Assembly (NCBI GenBank): GCA_944391435.1
Contig: CALXTP010000073.1
Span: 1 to 33,498, forward strand
DNA from: an uncultured Alphaproteobacteria bacterium
GTDB taxonomy: Bacteria > Pseudomonadota > Alphaproteobacteria > RF32 > CAG-239
Length of the DNA stretch: 33,498 bases
Direction: 5' to 3'
Under the pieces are notes generated by a model, which did no database searches, was not told the origin of the DNA, and was given only the letters and a program-made list of their open reading frames with translations. Positions 7,521 through 16,200 of the stretch are shown here, piece after piece (the stretch's first letter is position 1; each line of letters begins with the position of its first letter). Position numbers and translations under genes: made by a program.

Positions 7521-9956
7521 TCAGACGGCGCCGTGTGTCTCTTTGGCAAATTTGACATAATCTTTGTAATACTCTTCCAGGCTCTGCTGAACCAGATAAT
7601 TGACTGTTCCCTTCAGAAAACGCCCGCGCCTGTCGGCCTTGCCTGCGGGAATTCCCGTCAACAGTTCTATACCGTCATCTACATTATCAATCGCATAAAT
7701 GGAAAATTGCCCGTTTTCCACTGCCTCCACCACATCTTCGCGCAGCATCAGGTTGACCACGTTGGTACGCGGAATAATAACGCCCTGGTTGCCGGTCAGC
7801 CCGTTATATTTGCAAACCTCAAAAAAGCCCTCTATTTTCTCGTTAACACCGCCTATCGGCTGTATCTCGCCGAATTGGTTGATAGAGCCCGTTACCGCAA
7901 GCGACTGTTTAATCGGCAGCTCGGCAATGGCAGACAACATGCAATAATATTCGGTTGAAGACGCCGAATCGCCGTCCACACCGCCATAAGACTGCTCAAA
8001 CACGATGGATGCCGACAACGACAGCGGCGAATGTTTGGCAAAGCGGTTGGAAATAAGCGCCTGCAATATCAATACACCCTTAGAGTGTATAGGCCCGCTC
8101 ATCGCCACTTCGCGCTCAATATTGACAAATTCTCCTCGCCCGAGTCGCACCTGCGTCGTAATCCGCGTCGGTTTGCCGAAAGAGTTGCGGGTAAAGTTAT
8201 AGACCACCAGCCCGTTGATTTGCCCGACCCCTTCGCCTTTGACATCAAGCAAAATCGTCCCTTTGTCAATCTGTTCCAACATGGCACGGTTAATCCGGTC
8301 CGAACGATAAATTTGCGATTTAATCGCCTGGTCAACATGGTTTTTGCCGATTTGGCTGGCTTTAGACATCCGCGCCCAATAATCCGCCTCTTTCAACAAA
8401 TCGCCGATAGAAGAAATATGCGCCGTCAGCTTTTCCGTATCATCGGCCAACCGCGATGAATATTCAATCACGCGCGCCACGGCCTGTTTGTTTAACGACC
8501 GCAGATTTTTCTTCTTAGTCAGCGAACCGATAAGTTTGGCATATTCAATCTCGTTTTCATCGGTGCGGTCAATAATCGTGCCAAAATCGGCTTCCACCTT
8601 AAAATAATCGCTGAAATCAGGATCGCGTTCGCTCAACAGGTCATACAATTCGGCATCGCCGGTCATAACCACTTTGACGTCAAGCGGTATAGGCTGCGGA
8701 TCAAGCGATATGGTGGAAAAGCTCGTATCTTCATTAGGCGCCTCAATTTTAATTTCCTTGGACGCCAAGGCCCTTTTAAGCGAATCCCACGAATACGGCT
8801 GCAATAAAAGTTTACGCGCATCAATCAGCAGAAATCCGCCGTTTGCCTGGTGCAGGGCTCCGCCTTTAATCAGGCTGAAATCGGTAATCAGCGCACCGAA
8901 CTGTTGAATCCTCTCCACTTTGCCGACCAAATTTCCCTGTGTCGGATGATCCAGCAAAATAATCGGCGCCCCGCTTTCCGGCACGTTTTTAACCACCACG
9001 TTAACCTTAAATTTGCTGTATTTATCTTCTTCCTGCTGGTTTTTTAATTGGCTGAGCAAGCCGTTGACCGGATCTTCTTCTCCCTGAGCTTTGCTGTCCT
9101 GGTTATAGTCCGGCACAAAACTGGAAATATTTTCCAAAATATACTTCTGTACGGATTTTAGATATTCGCCCAGCTTTTTGTTGCCGCGGTATTTCTTTTT
9201 AATTTCGTCCAGCGGTTTTTTTATGGCTTCTTTAACCAGGCGTTCCTGCAGCTTTTTAATTTCTTCGGTCTGCTTTTCTTCCCAACCCGGCGCTTCGTCC
9301 TGGTGCATGGCAATTTCTTCCTGCATGGCGTTCAAATCCGCCATAATCTCGTTTTTTTCTTCATCAGAAAGCGTATCAAACACGTCCGGGCTGATAATTT
9401 CGCCGTTTTTCATCGGCGCCACGACCACGCCCATGGGCATATGCAGCAGCGACACTTTTTTGCCTTTGGCTTTTTTCTGCAAGACTTTAATATATTCGTT
9501 GCGTTTTTCCTGATATTTTTCGCGAATTTCGCTGAGCTGTTCCTCATAAATCTCATTTTTAACGGCTTCCGGCAGTTCATGTTCTACCCTAAAGGCAAAT
9601 TCTTCCATCTCCTTGGCAAAGCCGGCAGCCTGCCCGGCCGGAAAATTCAGCGCAACAGGTTTATGCGGCTCGTCAAAATTATAAACATAAGCCCAATCAT
9701 CCGGTGTCGGCCTTTTTTTGCCTTCTTTTTCAAGGATTCTTTTGACCAGGCTGGTTTTTCCGGTACCTTCGGGCCCGAGGCAAAACAAATTATAGCCGCG
9801 GGATTTGATGTTAATGCCGAGTTCTACCGCGCAAATAGCCCTGTCCTGCCCGAGCGTGGACATTCTTTCCTCCAAATCTGCCGTTGTGTTAAAATCAAAT
9901 TTGGAAGCATCGCATTTGCGATAAAGTTGCGCGGAAGTCAATTTCGTAATAGCCAT
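7521..9956 (-). CDS. LonB/LonH-type ATP-dependent protease, 811 aa
   Basis: This is a cytosolic AAA+ serine protease of the Lon family that lacks the classical LAN substrate domain (AAA_32 plus Lon C-terminal domain, as in E. coli YcbZ/LonH). The Walker A motif GPEGTGKT is at residues 61-68. The signature DWAYVYNFDEPHKPVALNFPAG follows, then a long charged coiled-coil insertion (about 140-280), and a Walker B-like GGFLLIDARKLL. The proteolytic domain has the catalytic dyad Ser664 in GDSASS and Lys707 in VNEKIEGF; the 43-residue spacing equals that of E. coli Lon. The start is supported by AGAGGATAT upstream. It stands alone, with a terminator at 7469-7495 and a divergent neighbour at 10125. 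Physiological substrates are not known for this branch. Confidence 0.92.
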   Translation of the reverse strand: MAITKLTSAQLYRKCDASKFDFNTTADLEERMSTLGQDRAICAVELGINIKSRGYNLFCLGPEGTGKTSLVKRILEKEGKKRPTPDDWAYVYNFDEPHKPVALNFPAGQAAGFAKEMEEFAFRVEHELPEAVKNEIYEEQLSEIREKYQEKRNEYIKVLQKKAKGKKVSLLHMPMGVVVAPMKNGEIISPDVFDTLSDEEKNEIMADLNAMQEEIAMHQDEAPGWEEKQTEEIKKLQERLVKEAIKKPLDEIKKKYRGNKKLGEYLKSVQKYILENISSFVPDYNQDSKAQGEEDPVNGLLSQLKNQQEEDKYSKFKVNVVVKNVPESGAPIILLDHPTQGNLVGKVERIQQFGALITDFSLIKGGALHQANGGFLLIDARKLLLQPYSWDSLKRALASKEIKIEAPNEDTSFSTISLDPQPIPLDVKVVMTGDAELYDLLSERDPDFSDYFKVEADFGTIIDRTDENEIEYAKLIGSLTKKKNLRSLNKQAVARVIEYSSRLADDTEKLTAHISSIGDLLKEADYWARMSKASQIGKNHVDQAIKSQIYRSDRINRAMLEQIDKGTILLDVKGEGVGQINGLVVYNFTRNSFGKPTRITTQVRLGRGEFVNIEREVAMSGPIHSKGVLILQALISNRFAKHSPLSLSASIVFEQSYGGVDGDSASSTEYYCMLSAIAELPIKQSLAVTGSINQFGEIQPIGGVNEKIEGFFEVCKYNGLTGNQGVIIPRTNVVNLMLREDVVEAVENGQFSIYAIDNVDDGIELLTGIPAGKADRRGRFLKGTVNYLVQQSLEEYYKDYVKFAKETHGAV

Positions 9957-10124
9957 TTTAAAAAATATCCTCTAAAACTAATAAATACCAAAACCGGACG
10001 GCAACGGAAAGCAATATTTTTCCGCCGCGCCGCCTGCCCGCAGCCTGTTCCGAAAACGGGCAAAAAGGCGTTTTTCTTATAAAGCGGAGTATAAGCAACA
10101 AAAACTAATATAGAGTTAAAAGCG

Positions 10125-11543
10125 ATGCAAGAATTGGGTTTAACCGGCATATTTTTTATCCCTCTGGCACTGGGAACCGCCGCCGTGATATTTTTTGTCA
10201 TGCGTTTTCGGCTGCTGCACGAAATCCGCATTGCCGCACAAAAAAGCCTCTCCGCCCTGCAAAAAAAAGACCTGCCTGTTTTTTACTCGTCTTATTGGTT
10301 AAAAAACGCCTGCATCCGCCGTTTTCTCCGCCTGCCCCCGTCCATGGAATCCCGACTGGCCCGGCGTGCGGCAGATAATCCCGGACAAACCCGCCGCATC
10401 CTCGCCCGCCTTATTCGCAAACAGCCGCATAATGCCGCCTTGTTGCTGATGTACGCCGATTTATGCCGACTTCTCCACCACCGCAGCGAATTTCAACATG
10501 CCGTCAGTCGGATAAAACTGCCCTTTTTCTTCCCCTCAGCCCTAAAAGCGGATTACTTGCGCCTGTGCGCGCTGGATTCGCTATACCAGACCGATATGCT
10601 CGCCGCATCATCGCAATGTTCCGGCGCGTTGAAACTATATCAAAAATCCGGCTTTGCCTTTGAAGAAGCCGAGTGCTACCTGTGTTTGGCCCAGATTTAC
10701 CGCATCAGCGGCGTGTTTGACGTTGCCGAAACTATGCTCCGCGAAGCCGCAAAAATATACAAAGAGCTGTCTGCCCACGCCAAATATGCCGAAACGGAAG
10801 CATACCGCGGATTGGTTGAAATCGGGCGGGAGAACTATCCGGCCGCCGGCGAATATCTGGAAGCCGCCGCCGCCGTTTGCAGGCAATACCGGCTGGAAAA
10901 AACCGGCGCGGATATTGCCAACTGGCAAGGATTGGCCTGTTATCTGCAAAAAAGCCTGCCATCCGCCAAACATTTTTTCGCCTCGGTTTTGCACCGGCAA
11001 TCGCAAGCCTCTCCCGAAGCAAAGGCTTTTGCCGCCGAAATGGCGGCACGTATCGACCTGCAAAAAAAAGACTTCACCGCAGCGGTACGCCGGGCAGACG
11101 AAGCCGTGCTCATCCACCGCAGCCTGCACCACCGTCCCGGTATTTTTGAAAACCTGTACCTGAAAGCGGAAATTCTGTACGCCGCCGCCGACTATAACCG
11201 CAGCGCCGAGATTCTAACCGCCTTGATAAAAGAAAAGATGCCGCCGTCATCAATATATTATCCTGCCAACGCCTACACTCTCTTGGGGCTGATATATTTG
11301 GAAACCGGCAGGCTCGGCCCCGCGCGCACAATGTTTAAGAATGCCGTTGATATGGAAAACAGCCAAAACCGGCTCAAAGGCGCCGCCATTGACTATAACA
11401 ACCTGGCCGAACTGGCTCTGCGCGAAGGCTGCCGCGGCGAAGCACGCACCTGCCTGGAACGGGCCCTCAAATACGCTGAAACGCTTGAAGACAAAGAGTT
11501 AGCCACTTATCTGGAAGATAAGCTTAAACAATCCGAAGGCTAA
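10125..11543 (+). CDS. Membrane-anchored TPR-repeat protein, 472 aa
   Basis: Residues about 7-27 (TGIFFIPLALGTAAVIFFVM) form a single hydrophobic helix followed by basic residues, so the long helical remainder probably faces the cytoplasm or is held at the inner membrane. From about residue 190 onward it contains successive tetratricopeptide-type helix pairs with Ala/Gly/Tyr/Leu spacing, for example AEAYLCLAQIYRISGVFDVAETMLREAAKIY-like units and NAYTLLGLIYLETGRLGPA near the end. TPR proteins are scaffolds; no partner is indicated here. The Shine-Dalgarno sequence (GAGTT) is weak. The next gene, 11757, also starts with a membrane anchor and lies 213 nt downstream, so a functional pair is possible. 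DNA is GC-richer and codon use more C-ending than in the hypothetical gene at 12904. Confidence 0.8.
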   Translation: MQELGLTGIFFIPLALGTAAVIFFVMRFRLLHEIRIAAQKSLSALQKKDLPVFYSSYWLKNACIRRFLRLPPSMESRLARRAADNPGQTRRILARLIRKQPHNAALLLMYADLCRLLHHRSEFQHAVSRIKLPFFFPSALKADYLRLCALDSLYQTDMLAASSQCSGALKLYQKSGFAFEEAECYLCLAQIYRISGVFDVAETMLREAAKIYKELSAHAKYAETEAYRGLVEIGRENYPAAGEYLEAAAAVCRQYRLEKTGADIANWQGLACYLQKSLPSAKHFFASVLHRQSQASPEAKAFAAEMAARIDLQKKDFTAAVRRADEAVLIHRSLHHRPGIFENLYLKAEILYAAADYNRSAEILTALIKEKMPPSSIYYPANAYTLLGLIYLETGRLGPARTMFKNAVDMENSQNRLKGAAIDYNNLAELALREGCRGEARTCLERALKYAETLEDKELATYLEDKLKQSEG

Positions 11544-11756
11544 ACCGCCTCTTTCAAACCATACCCGCAGGAAGTTTAGGTTGCAATCGCTCCGGCATAA
11601 ACTATATTTTTCCTGTTTGCCCGTCCCCGCCCTTATCCGGGATGCCTTGGCACCTGCCCGAAACCCGTGATAAAGTTCCGTACCTTTTATATTGTGATGT
11701 CCGTAAAATTTTGAATGACTGTAAAGCATCAAACGTAAAAAGAGGAAGTATCAGCC

Positions 11757-12737
11757 GTGTTAAATCTGTTGTCCGTCATTTTGCAATATATGCTGCCCGT
11801 CCTTGCAGCCGCGTTGCCGGCGGCATTGTTTTTAGCCGTTCGCAACCGGCACACAGCTCCCGCAGCGGAAAGCGCCGCCCCCGTCGGCCCCGATGTCGCC
11901 GAATTGGAAAAAAGGCTTTCCGGCCTGTTGGAAATAAACCGTTACAACGAACAAATAGCTTCCATGCAAAAAAAACTGCAACAATCGCCCAGCGGCATCA
12001 TCGCCTCATATTTAAAAATGGGAAAAAAAGACCTGAAAGGCTTTCATTTATTCCAACATATTTTCGCCCTGCTGAAAAACCGCACCGATGATGCAAAAAT
12101 CATAAAGCTTCTCCGCCGTTATCTGCCCTCGTGTGCCACATCGCACCTTTACGCCGTATTGCGCTCTTTTAAAATATTCTTAAACCTGTGCCGCCGCGAC
12201 CGGAACACGGCCGCAATCTGGCGCGACCTGAACAATAACCGGGTACGCTCGGCATTGCTTTATCTGGAACAGCAAATAAACCGCACCCTGAACCGGTTTT
12301 CCGAAACACCGGAAGAAGCAAGGCAAAGCCTTCTTGACCGTGCCGCCATATACAGCCTTGTATTCGCCTCTTTTTCCGAATTTTACGACCGCGAAGCCAC
12401 GGCTAAAATCCTGCGCCTTGCCCTCAGCCTGTCGCCGGATATTTTCCGCTACTGGCATAGCGTGCCGCACCGTTCGTCCGAACCTTTTCCTTTCAACGAC
12501 ACTCTGCTGCTCCGCTTAGAAGATGCCGGCATGCCTTCTTCCGAACGGTTAATTCCGTCGCCCGACGGCCTCGCGGCAGCCCATTCTCAGACGGCCGCCT
12601 CTCCGCAACACGCCGCCGCCGGTACCGGCCCCGCTGCAACGACAGCCACATTTCGCCGGCCGCCCGCATTCCTGCAGAAAAAAGAAGCATCAGCCCGCCC
12701 GTCTTCGTCATCGGAATCCTCTCACCCGCGGGCATAG
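11757..12737 (+). CDS. Hypothetical membrane-anchored protein, 326 aa (GTG start)
   Basis: Not recognised. Residues 2-27 (LNLLSVILQYMLPVLAAALPAALFLAV) are one hydrophobic anchor, followed by an Ala/Pro-rich linker. A helical domain (about 45-245) comes next, and then a disordered Pro/Ala/Ser-rich C-terminal tail of about 75 residues. The start is a GTG at 11757, chosen because AGAGGAAG lies about 9 nt upstream and the next ATG would truncate the membrane anchor. The helical domain is rich in Leu/Arg and might be a degenerate TPR-like solenoid, in keeping with the preceding gene. No terminator is evident between 12737 and the next gene. Confidence 0.7.
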   Translation: MLNLLSVILQYMLPVLAAALPAALFLAVRNRHTAPAAESAAPVGPDVAELEKRLSGLLEINRYNEQIASMQKKLQQSPSGIIASYLKMGKKDLKGFHLFQHIFALLKNRTDDAKIIKLLRRYLPSCATSHLYAVLRSFKIFLNLCRRDRNTAAIWRDLNNNRVRSALLYLEQQINRTLNRFSETPEEARQSLLDRAAIYSLVFASFSEFYDREATAKILRLALSLSPDIFRYWHSVPHRSSEPFPFNDTLLLRLEDAGMPSSERLIPSPDGLAAAHSQTAASPQHAAAGTGPAATTATFRRPPAFLQKKEASARPSSSSESSHPRA

Positions 12738-12903
12738 TCTATATTTTATCCAACACAAATCAAGATTTTTCAATGGATTGCAAGAAATAAAATCAAAAGT
12801 ATCTCTTTTTTTTCATTTTTTACTTGTTTTTGTCCATTTACTGTGTTAAAGTAACAACCGCAAAAAAACGAATTATGTAAACTATTAAAAAAAAATTACA
12901 ATT

Positions 12904-13938
12904 ATGACAAAAAAGATTTTTATCAGCTTTAACGTCATAACAGACGAAAGCTTGCGTTTTTCCTGCAAAAAGGAAAGCGGCAATCAGATTTCGGCCACAG
13001 CCCAGGAGGCTCACGGCAACCGGAAAGTTTCGGCGCAAAGTTTCCCCAAACCGGATACCGCGGTAAAAGAAATTTTCCGCATTGACAATTATTATTTCTT
13101 TTATGTCTTCAACCGCAGCAATGGCAAAAACACTTATTCGCTGCGTGAGATTACCGAGAAGGAATATAACCTCCGCCGTGAAGAGATTTTGCAGCAGCGG
13201 CCCGCGCCGGGAACTTCGAAATGGCGTGATAAACAATGTTCATACAGTGTTTACCACTTCTACAACAGAGAATGGCAGCGCAGCATTCCGGCCGGGGATT
13301 GCATATTCATCACAAAAGACAATCCGATTAAGGACGTATGCGATGCCGTAACTTCTGAAGCGCTCATCCGCGATAAACAGGAAAACGAACAGTTAAAAGC
13401 TGAAAAGCGTGAATACGCCAAACAATGCGGTGGTCTTGCCCATCGGCTTGGTATTGAGTTTATTAACGTTTTACAGCTCAAGCCCATAAAAGGAAAACTG
13501 ATGAAATTTAAGGAATCCTATGAACGGGCTATTCAAAAATGCTCCAAAATGTCTTTGTCGGAACAAAAGCAAATGTACAAAAACTTGTTTTTGGAAGGAC
13601 GGGACAAGCGCAAAAAAGCCATGGACGCATTGGAGATAAATTATTTTGAAGCAGACGTTAGCCGGCTCAATCTCAAAGAGCTTGAAGAGCTTTTGCTGGA
13701 CAACTTAAGCAAGTACGAAAAAGAAAGTGCCACGCAAGCTCTGCAGAATGCAATAAATGCCGACTATGACACGCGCGCTCGCCTGTATGAAGCCTTGATG
13801 AAAGGCAACAGTACCGCCAAACAGTCAGCCCTGCAAGAACTCGGGGTTAACGTTGATGCAATTATTTTAAAAAAGTACCCCTTGTCCGAAATTAAAAGGG
13901 CCTTGGCATCAACTTTGGGCTACGAAACAGAAAGATAA
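12904..13938 (+). CDS. Hypothetical cytoplasmic protein, 344 aa
   Basis: No family recognised. There is no signal peptide or membrane helix. The first ~145 residues look mixed alpha/beta with many aromatic residues (IDNYYFFYVFNR, SYSVYHFYNREW). From about 155 the protein is charged and helical, with a probable coiled coil (RDKQENEQLKAEKREYAKQ) and a helical C-terminal half containing LNLKELEELLLDNLSKYEKE. The ATG has an A-rich leader without a Shine-Dalgarno sequence. A weak promoter candidate, TTGTTT (12824-12829), 17 nt, TAAAGT (12847-12852), lies upstream. It is more AT-rich than its left neighbours and is closed by a strong terminator at 13960-13994, so it is probably a separate unit. Confidence 0.7.
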   Translation: MTKKIFISFNVITDESLRFSCKKESGNQISATAQEAHGNRKVSAQSFPKPDTAVKEIFRIDNYYFFYVFNRSNGKNTYSLREITEKEYNLRREEILQQRPAPGTSKWRDKQCSYSVYHFYNREWQRSIPAGDCIFITKDNPIKDVCDAVTSEALIRDKQENEQLKAEKREYAKQCGGLAHRLGIEFINVLQLKPIKGKLMKFKESYERAIQKCSKMSLSEQKQMYKNLFLEGRDKRKKAMDALEINYFEADVSRLNLKELEELLLDNLSKYEKESATQALQNAINADYDTRARLYEALMKGNSTAKQSALQELGVNVDAIILKKYPLSEIKRALASTLGYETER

Positions 13939-13959
13939 GGTGTACGCGAAAAAAAGATT

Positions 13960-13998
13960 CCCCCGTTGCTGCTCTTTGCTGCAACGGGGGTTTTGTTT
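13960..13998 (+). terminator. Rho-independent terminator of the gene ending at 13938
   Basis: CCCCCGTTGC (13960-13969) pairs perfectly with GCAACGGGGG (13981-13990) and is followed by TTTTGTTT. It lies 21 nt after the stop codon. Confidence 0.85.
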
Positions 13999-14052
13999 AC
14001 CCAAAAGCTTTTCCGATAACACCTCTTGCATATCAATTTCCTGCCCGGGCAC

Positions 14053-14085
14053 AAAAAAAGGGCGGGAGAAAAAATCTCCGGCCCT
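14053..14085 (-). terminator. Rho-independent terminator of the M16-like gene
   Basis: Read leftward, GGGC-C-GGAG and CTCC-C-GCCC pair with one central mismatch and are followed by seven T. With the terminator at 13960 it insulates two convergent genes. Confidence 0.8.
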
Positions 14086-14103
14086 AAAAAATTTTTCTAA
14101 AAA

Positions 14104-15306
14104 CTAAAACATTAGCTTTGCCTGCAATTCTTCTAGCGAATAGACTTCGTCATCGGAATTCGTCGCAACAACATACGTCGGTACCCCTTCGCAGAAAATG
14201 CGGCACGCAAGCTCGCGTACATCGTGGGCATCCACACTGCTGATGCTCTGGATGCGGTCGTTGATGTCATACATACGCCCGCGGCCAACCATCTGCCAGG
14301 CAACTTCCAAAACCTTGTGGTTAAATTCGCCTTTCTTCCGTTCTTCCTCGGTCTCCCATTTCAGCTTGCCGTTCATTGCCCTGTTTTTTGATTTTTCCAG
14401 GCGTTCGTCCGAAGCAACTTCTTGGCAAAGCCGGTTGACAACTTTAATAAAGACGTCTGTTACCTGATTGGCATCGGTATCTTCGGCCTCAATGAAAGCC
14501 TGTATGTTGCGCAATCCGTAATAACCGGAAATATCCACGATGACCGTTGCTTTAATGCCCGCATTGGCAAACGCGAGCTCCAGCCGGCGAAGGAACATGA
14601 CCATCAGAACGTTTGCAACCGGAGAGTCATCAATCGTCAGCGATGCAGCATCAAAGCCAAACATCAGTCTGACCTTTGCATCAGGGCTGTCCAACCGGCC
14701 AAAACCGCCGGTATAGATATCCTTTGCCGATTTCGGCTGCGGCTGGCCTGCCGGAATATCGCCGAAGTACCGCTTAATGGCGTCCTTCGCTTGTTCCAAA
14801 TCACCCACTCGCCCAGAAACAACCAACACGGCATTACGTCCGGTATAATAAGTATTGGCAAACTCACGAACCTCTTCTACCGTATACGAACGGATACGCC
14901 GGAGGTACTCATCGGGTTCAACCACACGTCCATAGCTGTACGCCGTGTGCTTATACAACAGTTTCATCTGCCGCATAATCCGCTGGGCCTCGCAAAGCGT
15001 TGAGTTTTCAATATCCGTCTTAGCCTGTTCTACAAACGCTTCGTCTACCACCGTTGCGTTAAAAATCTGGGAAAGCTTCTGCAGCATATCTTCCACATCT
15101 TCGCCGCAGGCCGTATACGCCGTCATAGTACCGCCAAAGTCAGGAACAATTCCCGTTACCTGTCTCAACAACGTTTTTTCAAACAAAGCCGCAATACCGG
15201 TCTTCGGTTCATTGACATGGCCGACGTTAATGCTCAGACACGATGAATAATCCTGCGAAGGAACCAACACAACGGACATACCGTTGTTCAAAGTAAATGT
15301 TTTCAT
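14104..15306 (-). CDS. M16-family pseudopeptidase lacking the zinc motif, 400 aa
   Basis: The fold is that of insulinase/processing-peptidase (M16) proteins. The first strands read LNNGMSVVLVP and INVGHVNEPKTGIAALFEK. A GGTMTAYTACGED segment and the central TYYTGRNAVLVVSGRV follow, with a second M16 domain down to residue 400. Active members carry HxxEH in the helix after VGxxxEPxGxxGLAH. Here the same place reads A40-L-F-E43-K44, so both histidine ligands are replaced and zinc binding is not expected. M16 enzymes commonly have an inactive partner encoded next to an active one, but no active M16 gene is in this window. There is no signal peptide, so it is probably cytoplasmic. Translation starts after an approximately 50-nt U-rich leader with no Shine-Dalgarno sequence. 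Confidence 0.85.
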   Translation of the reverse strand: MKTFTLNNGMSVVLVPSQDYSSCLSINVGHVNEPKTGIAALFEKTLLRQVTGIVPDFGGTMTAYTACGEDVEDMLQKLSQIFNATVVDEAFVEQAKTDIENSTLCEAQRIMRQMKLLYKHTAYSYGRVVEPDEYLRRIRSYTVEEVREFANTYYTGRNAVLVVSGRVGDLEQAKDAIKRYFGDIPAGQPQPKSAKDIYTGGFGRLDSPDAKVRLMFGFDAASLTIDDSPVANVLMVMFLRRLELAFANAGIKATVIVDISGYYGLRNIQAFIEAEDTDANQVTDVFIKVVNRLCQEVASDERLEKSKNRAMNGKLKWETEEERKKGEFNHKVLEVAWQMVGRGRMYDINDRIQSISSVDAHDVRELACRIFCEGVPTYVVATNSDDEVYSLEELQAKLMF

Positions 15307-15382
15307 AAAAAAAACTTTTAAAAAAATTAAACAAAAAAATTAACTAAAAAATAACTAATGTGGATACTCCTTACTTCCTTTT

Positions 15383-15411
15383 TCTTATTTTGTCAACAAT
15401 AAATTTGTCAA
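15383..15411 (-). promoter_or_regulatory. Candidate promoter of the M16-like gene
   Basis: On the minus strand TTGACA (15406-15411) and ATAAGA (15383-15388) are separated by 17 nt. A second TTGACA at 15391-15396 could serve another start. The leader to the ATG at 15306 is about 70 nt and extremely U-rich. Confidence 0.45.
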
Positions 15412-15523
15412 AAAAAATATGCCGCGCAACCGCAACGGCACATTGCCTTTTCTTTAACCGGCGCAAACCGGAACCGAACTTTTTACGTACAAATCGTGTA
15501 AAACAAAATTCGCACGCGATTAG

Positions 15524-16021
15524 CTAAATTTCCCGCGCGTAAATATTGGTAACCGCCCACCGGTCGCCTTTGCGCGTCAAAGAATAAATAACCGTTCCTT
15601 TGCACAGCCCGAACCATGTAGCATCGCAATCCGAAGTGGTATAAACGGAAATATCGCCTCCGCCCGGAATCGGTTTAATCTTTGTAATCGCAAAGGAAAT
15701 TTCCGTAGGCCTGGGCGCCTCTTCTATTTTGCCCAGCACAAACCCCGGCACATATTCTTTGTCACACCCGGCAAAATCCGGCTTAATCGTACATTTGACC
15801 ACCTGTTCTATGGCGCAAAAAATCCCGTCTTCTGCCGCACATTCTTCTTTCAGCTCATCAAGGGCATACGAATGTACCGAGTCGCTGACACTTTGGGCCA
15901 CCGTAACATCTGCAGCGTTTTCCAACACCGGCGCCTCTTGCCCTTTCATCGCATAAAGGGCATACAGCGCCGCCCCGCACATAATCGTAAATCCGCCGAC
16001 AATCAACATTCTTTTCAGCAT
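15524..16021 (-). CDS. Membrane-anchored periplasmic cysteine-containing protein, 165 aa
   Basis: Residues 5-25 (MLIVGGFTIMCGAALYALYAM) are an uncleaved signal anchor or signal peptide; the rest should be periplasmic. Six cysteines lie in the exported part, in CAAEDGIFC, CTIKPDFAGC and CDATWFGLC, suggesting three disulfides. The second half (ITKIKPIPGGGDISVYTT ... VIYSLTRKGDRWAVTNIYARE) looks like a small beta-rich domain. No family name can be given. AGGAGG lies 8 nt before the ATG, an excellent ribosome-binding site. It is divergent from the pilin-like gene at 16201 and shares its 179-nt intergenic region, so co-regulation with the pilin is possible. Confidence 0.75.
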   Translation of the reverse strand: MLKRMLIVGGFTIMCGAALYALYAMKGQEAPVLENAADVTVAQSVSDSVHSYALDELKEECAAEDGIFCAIEQVVKCTIKPDFAGCDKEYVPGFVLGKIEEAPRPTEISFAITKIKPIPGGGDISVYTTSDCDATWFGLCKGTVIYSLTRKGDRWAVTNIYAREI

Positions 16022-16082
16022 AAGCCTGCCTCCTGAAAATATCTTTTAAATTTAAGGACATTTTTAACCTTAATAAATTAAA

Positions 16083-16109
16083 AGTATAGAAAAATATCGC
16101 TTTTATCAA
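16083..16109 (-). promoter_or_regulatory. Weak candidate promoter of the gene at 15524-16021
   Basis: On the minus strand TTGATA (16104-16109) and TATACT (16083-16088) are separated by only 15 nt. Both boxes are good but the spacing is short, so this is tentative. Confidence 0.35.
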
Positions 16110-16118
16110 ACAAAACCA

Positions 16119-16147
16119 TTGCCAACATCGTCTTTTTCTGCTATAAT
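16119..16147 (+). promoter_or_regulatory. Strong promoter of the pilin-like gene
   Basis: TTGCCA (16119-16124), a 17-nt spacer and a perfect TATAAT (16142-16147) precede the pilin-like start codon at 16201 by about 53 nt. Confidence 0.75.
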
Positions 16148-16200
16148 CATACTAATATACGCAGCAAAAAGCAACTCAAATGGGGAGGGAGGCATCGGCC

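Noticed and set aside
11499-11732. 77-codon leftward frame between the two anchored-protein genes
   Set aside because: No ribosome-binding site or protein features; it overlaps the end of the TPR gene.
16180-16200. Upstream pilin start at 16180
   Set aside because: The Shine-Dalgarno sequence lies after it, serving the ATG at 16201.
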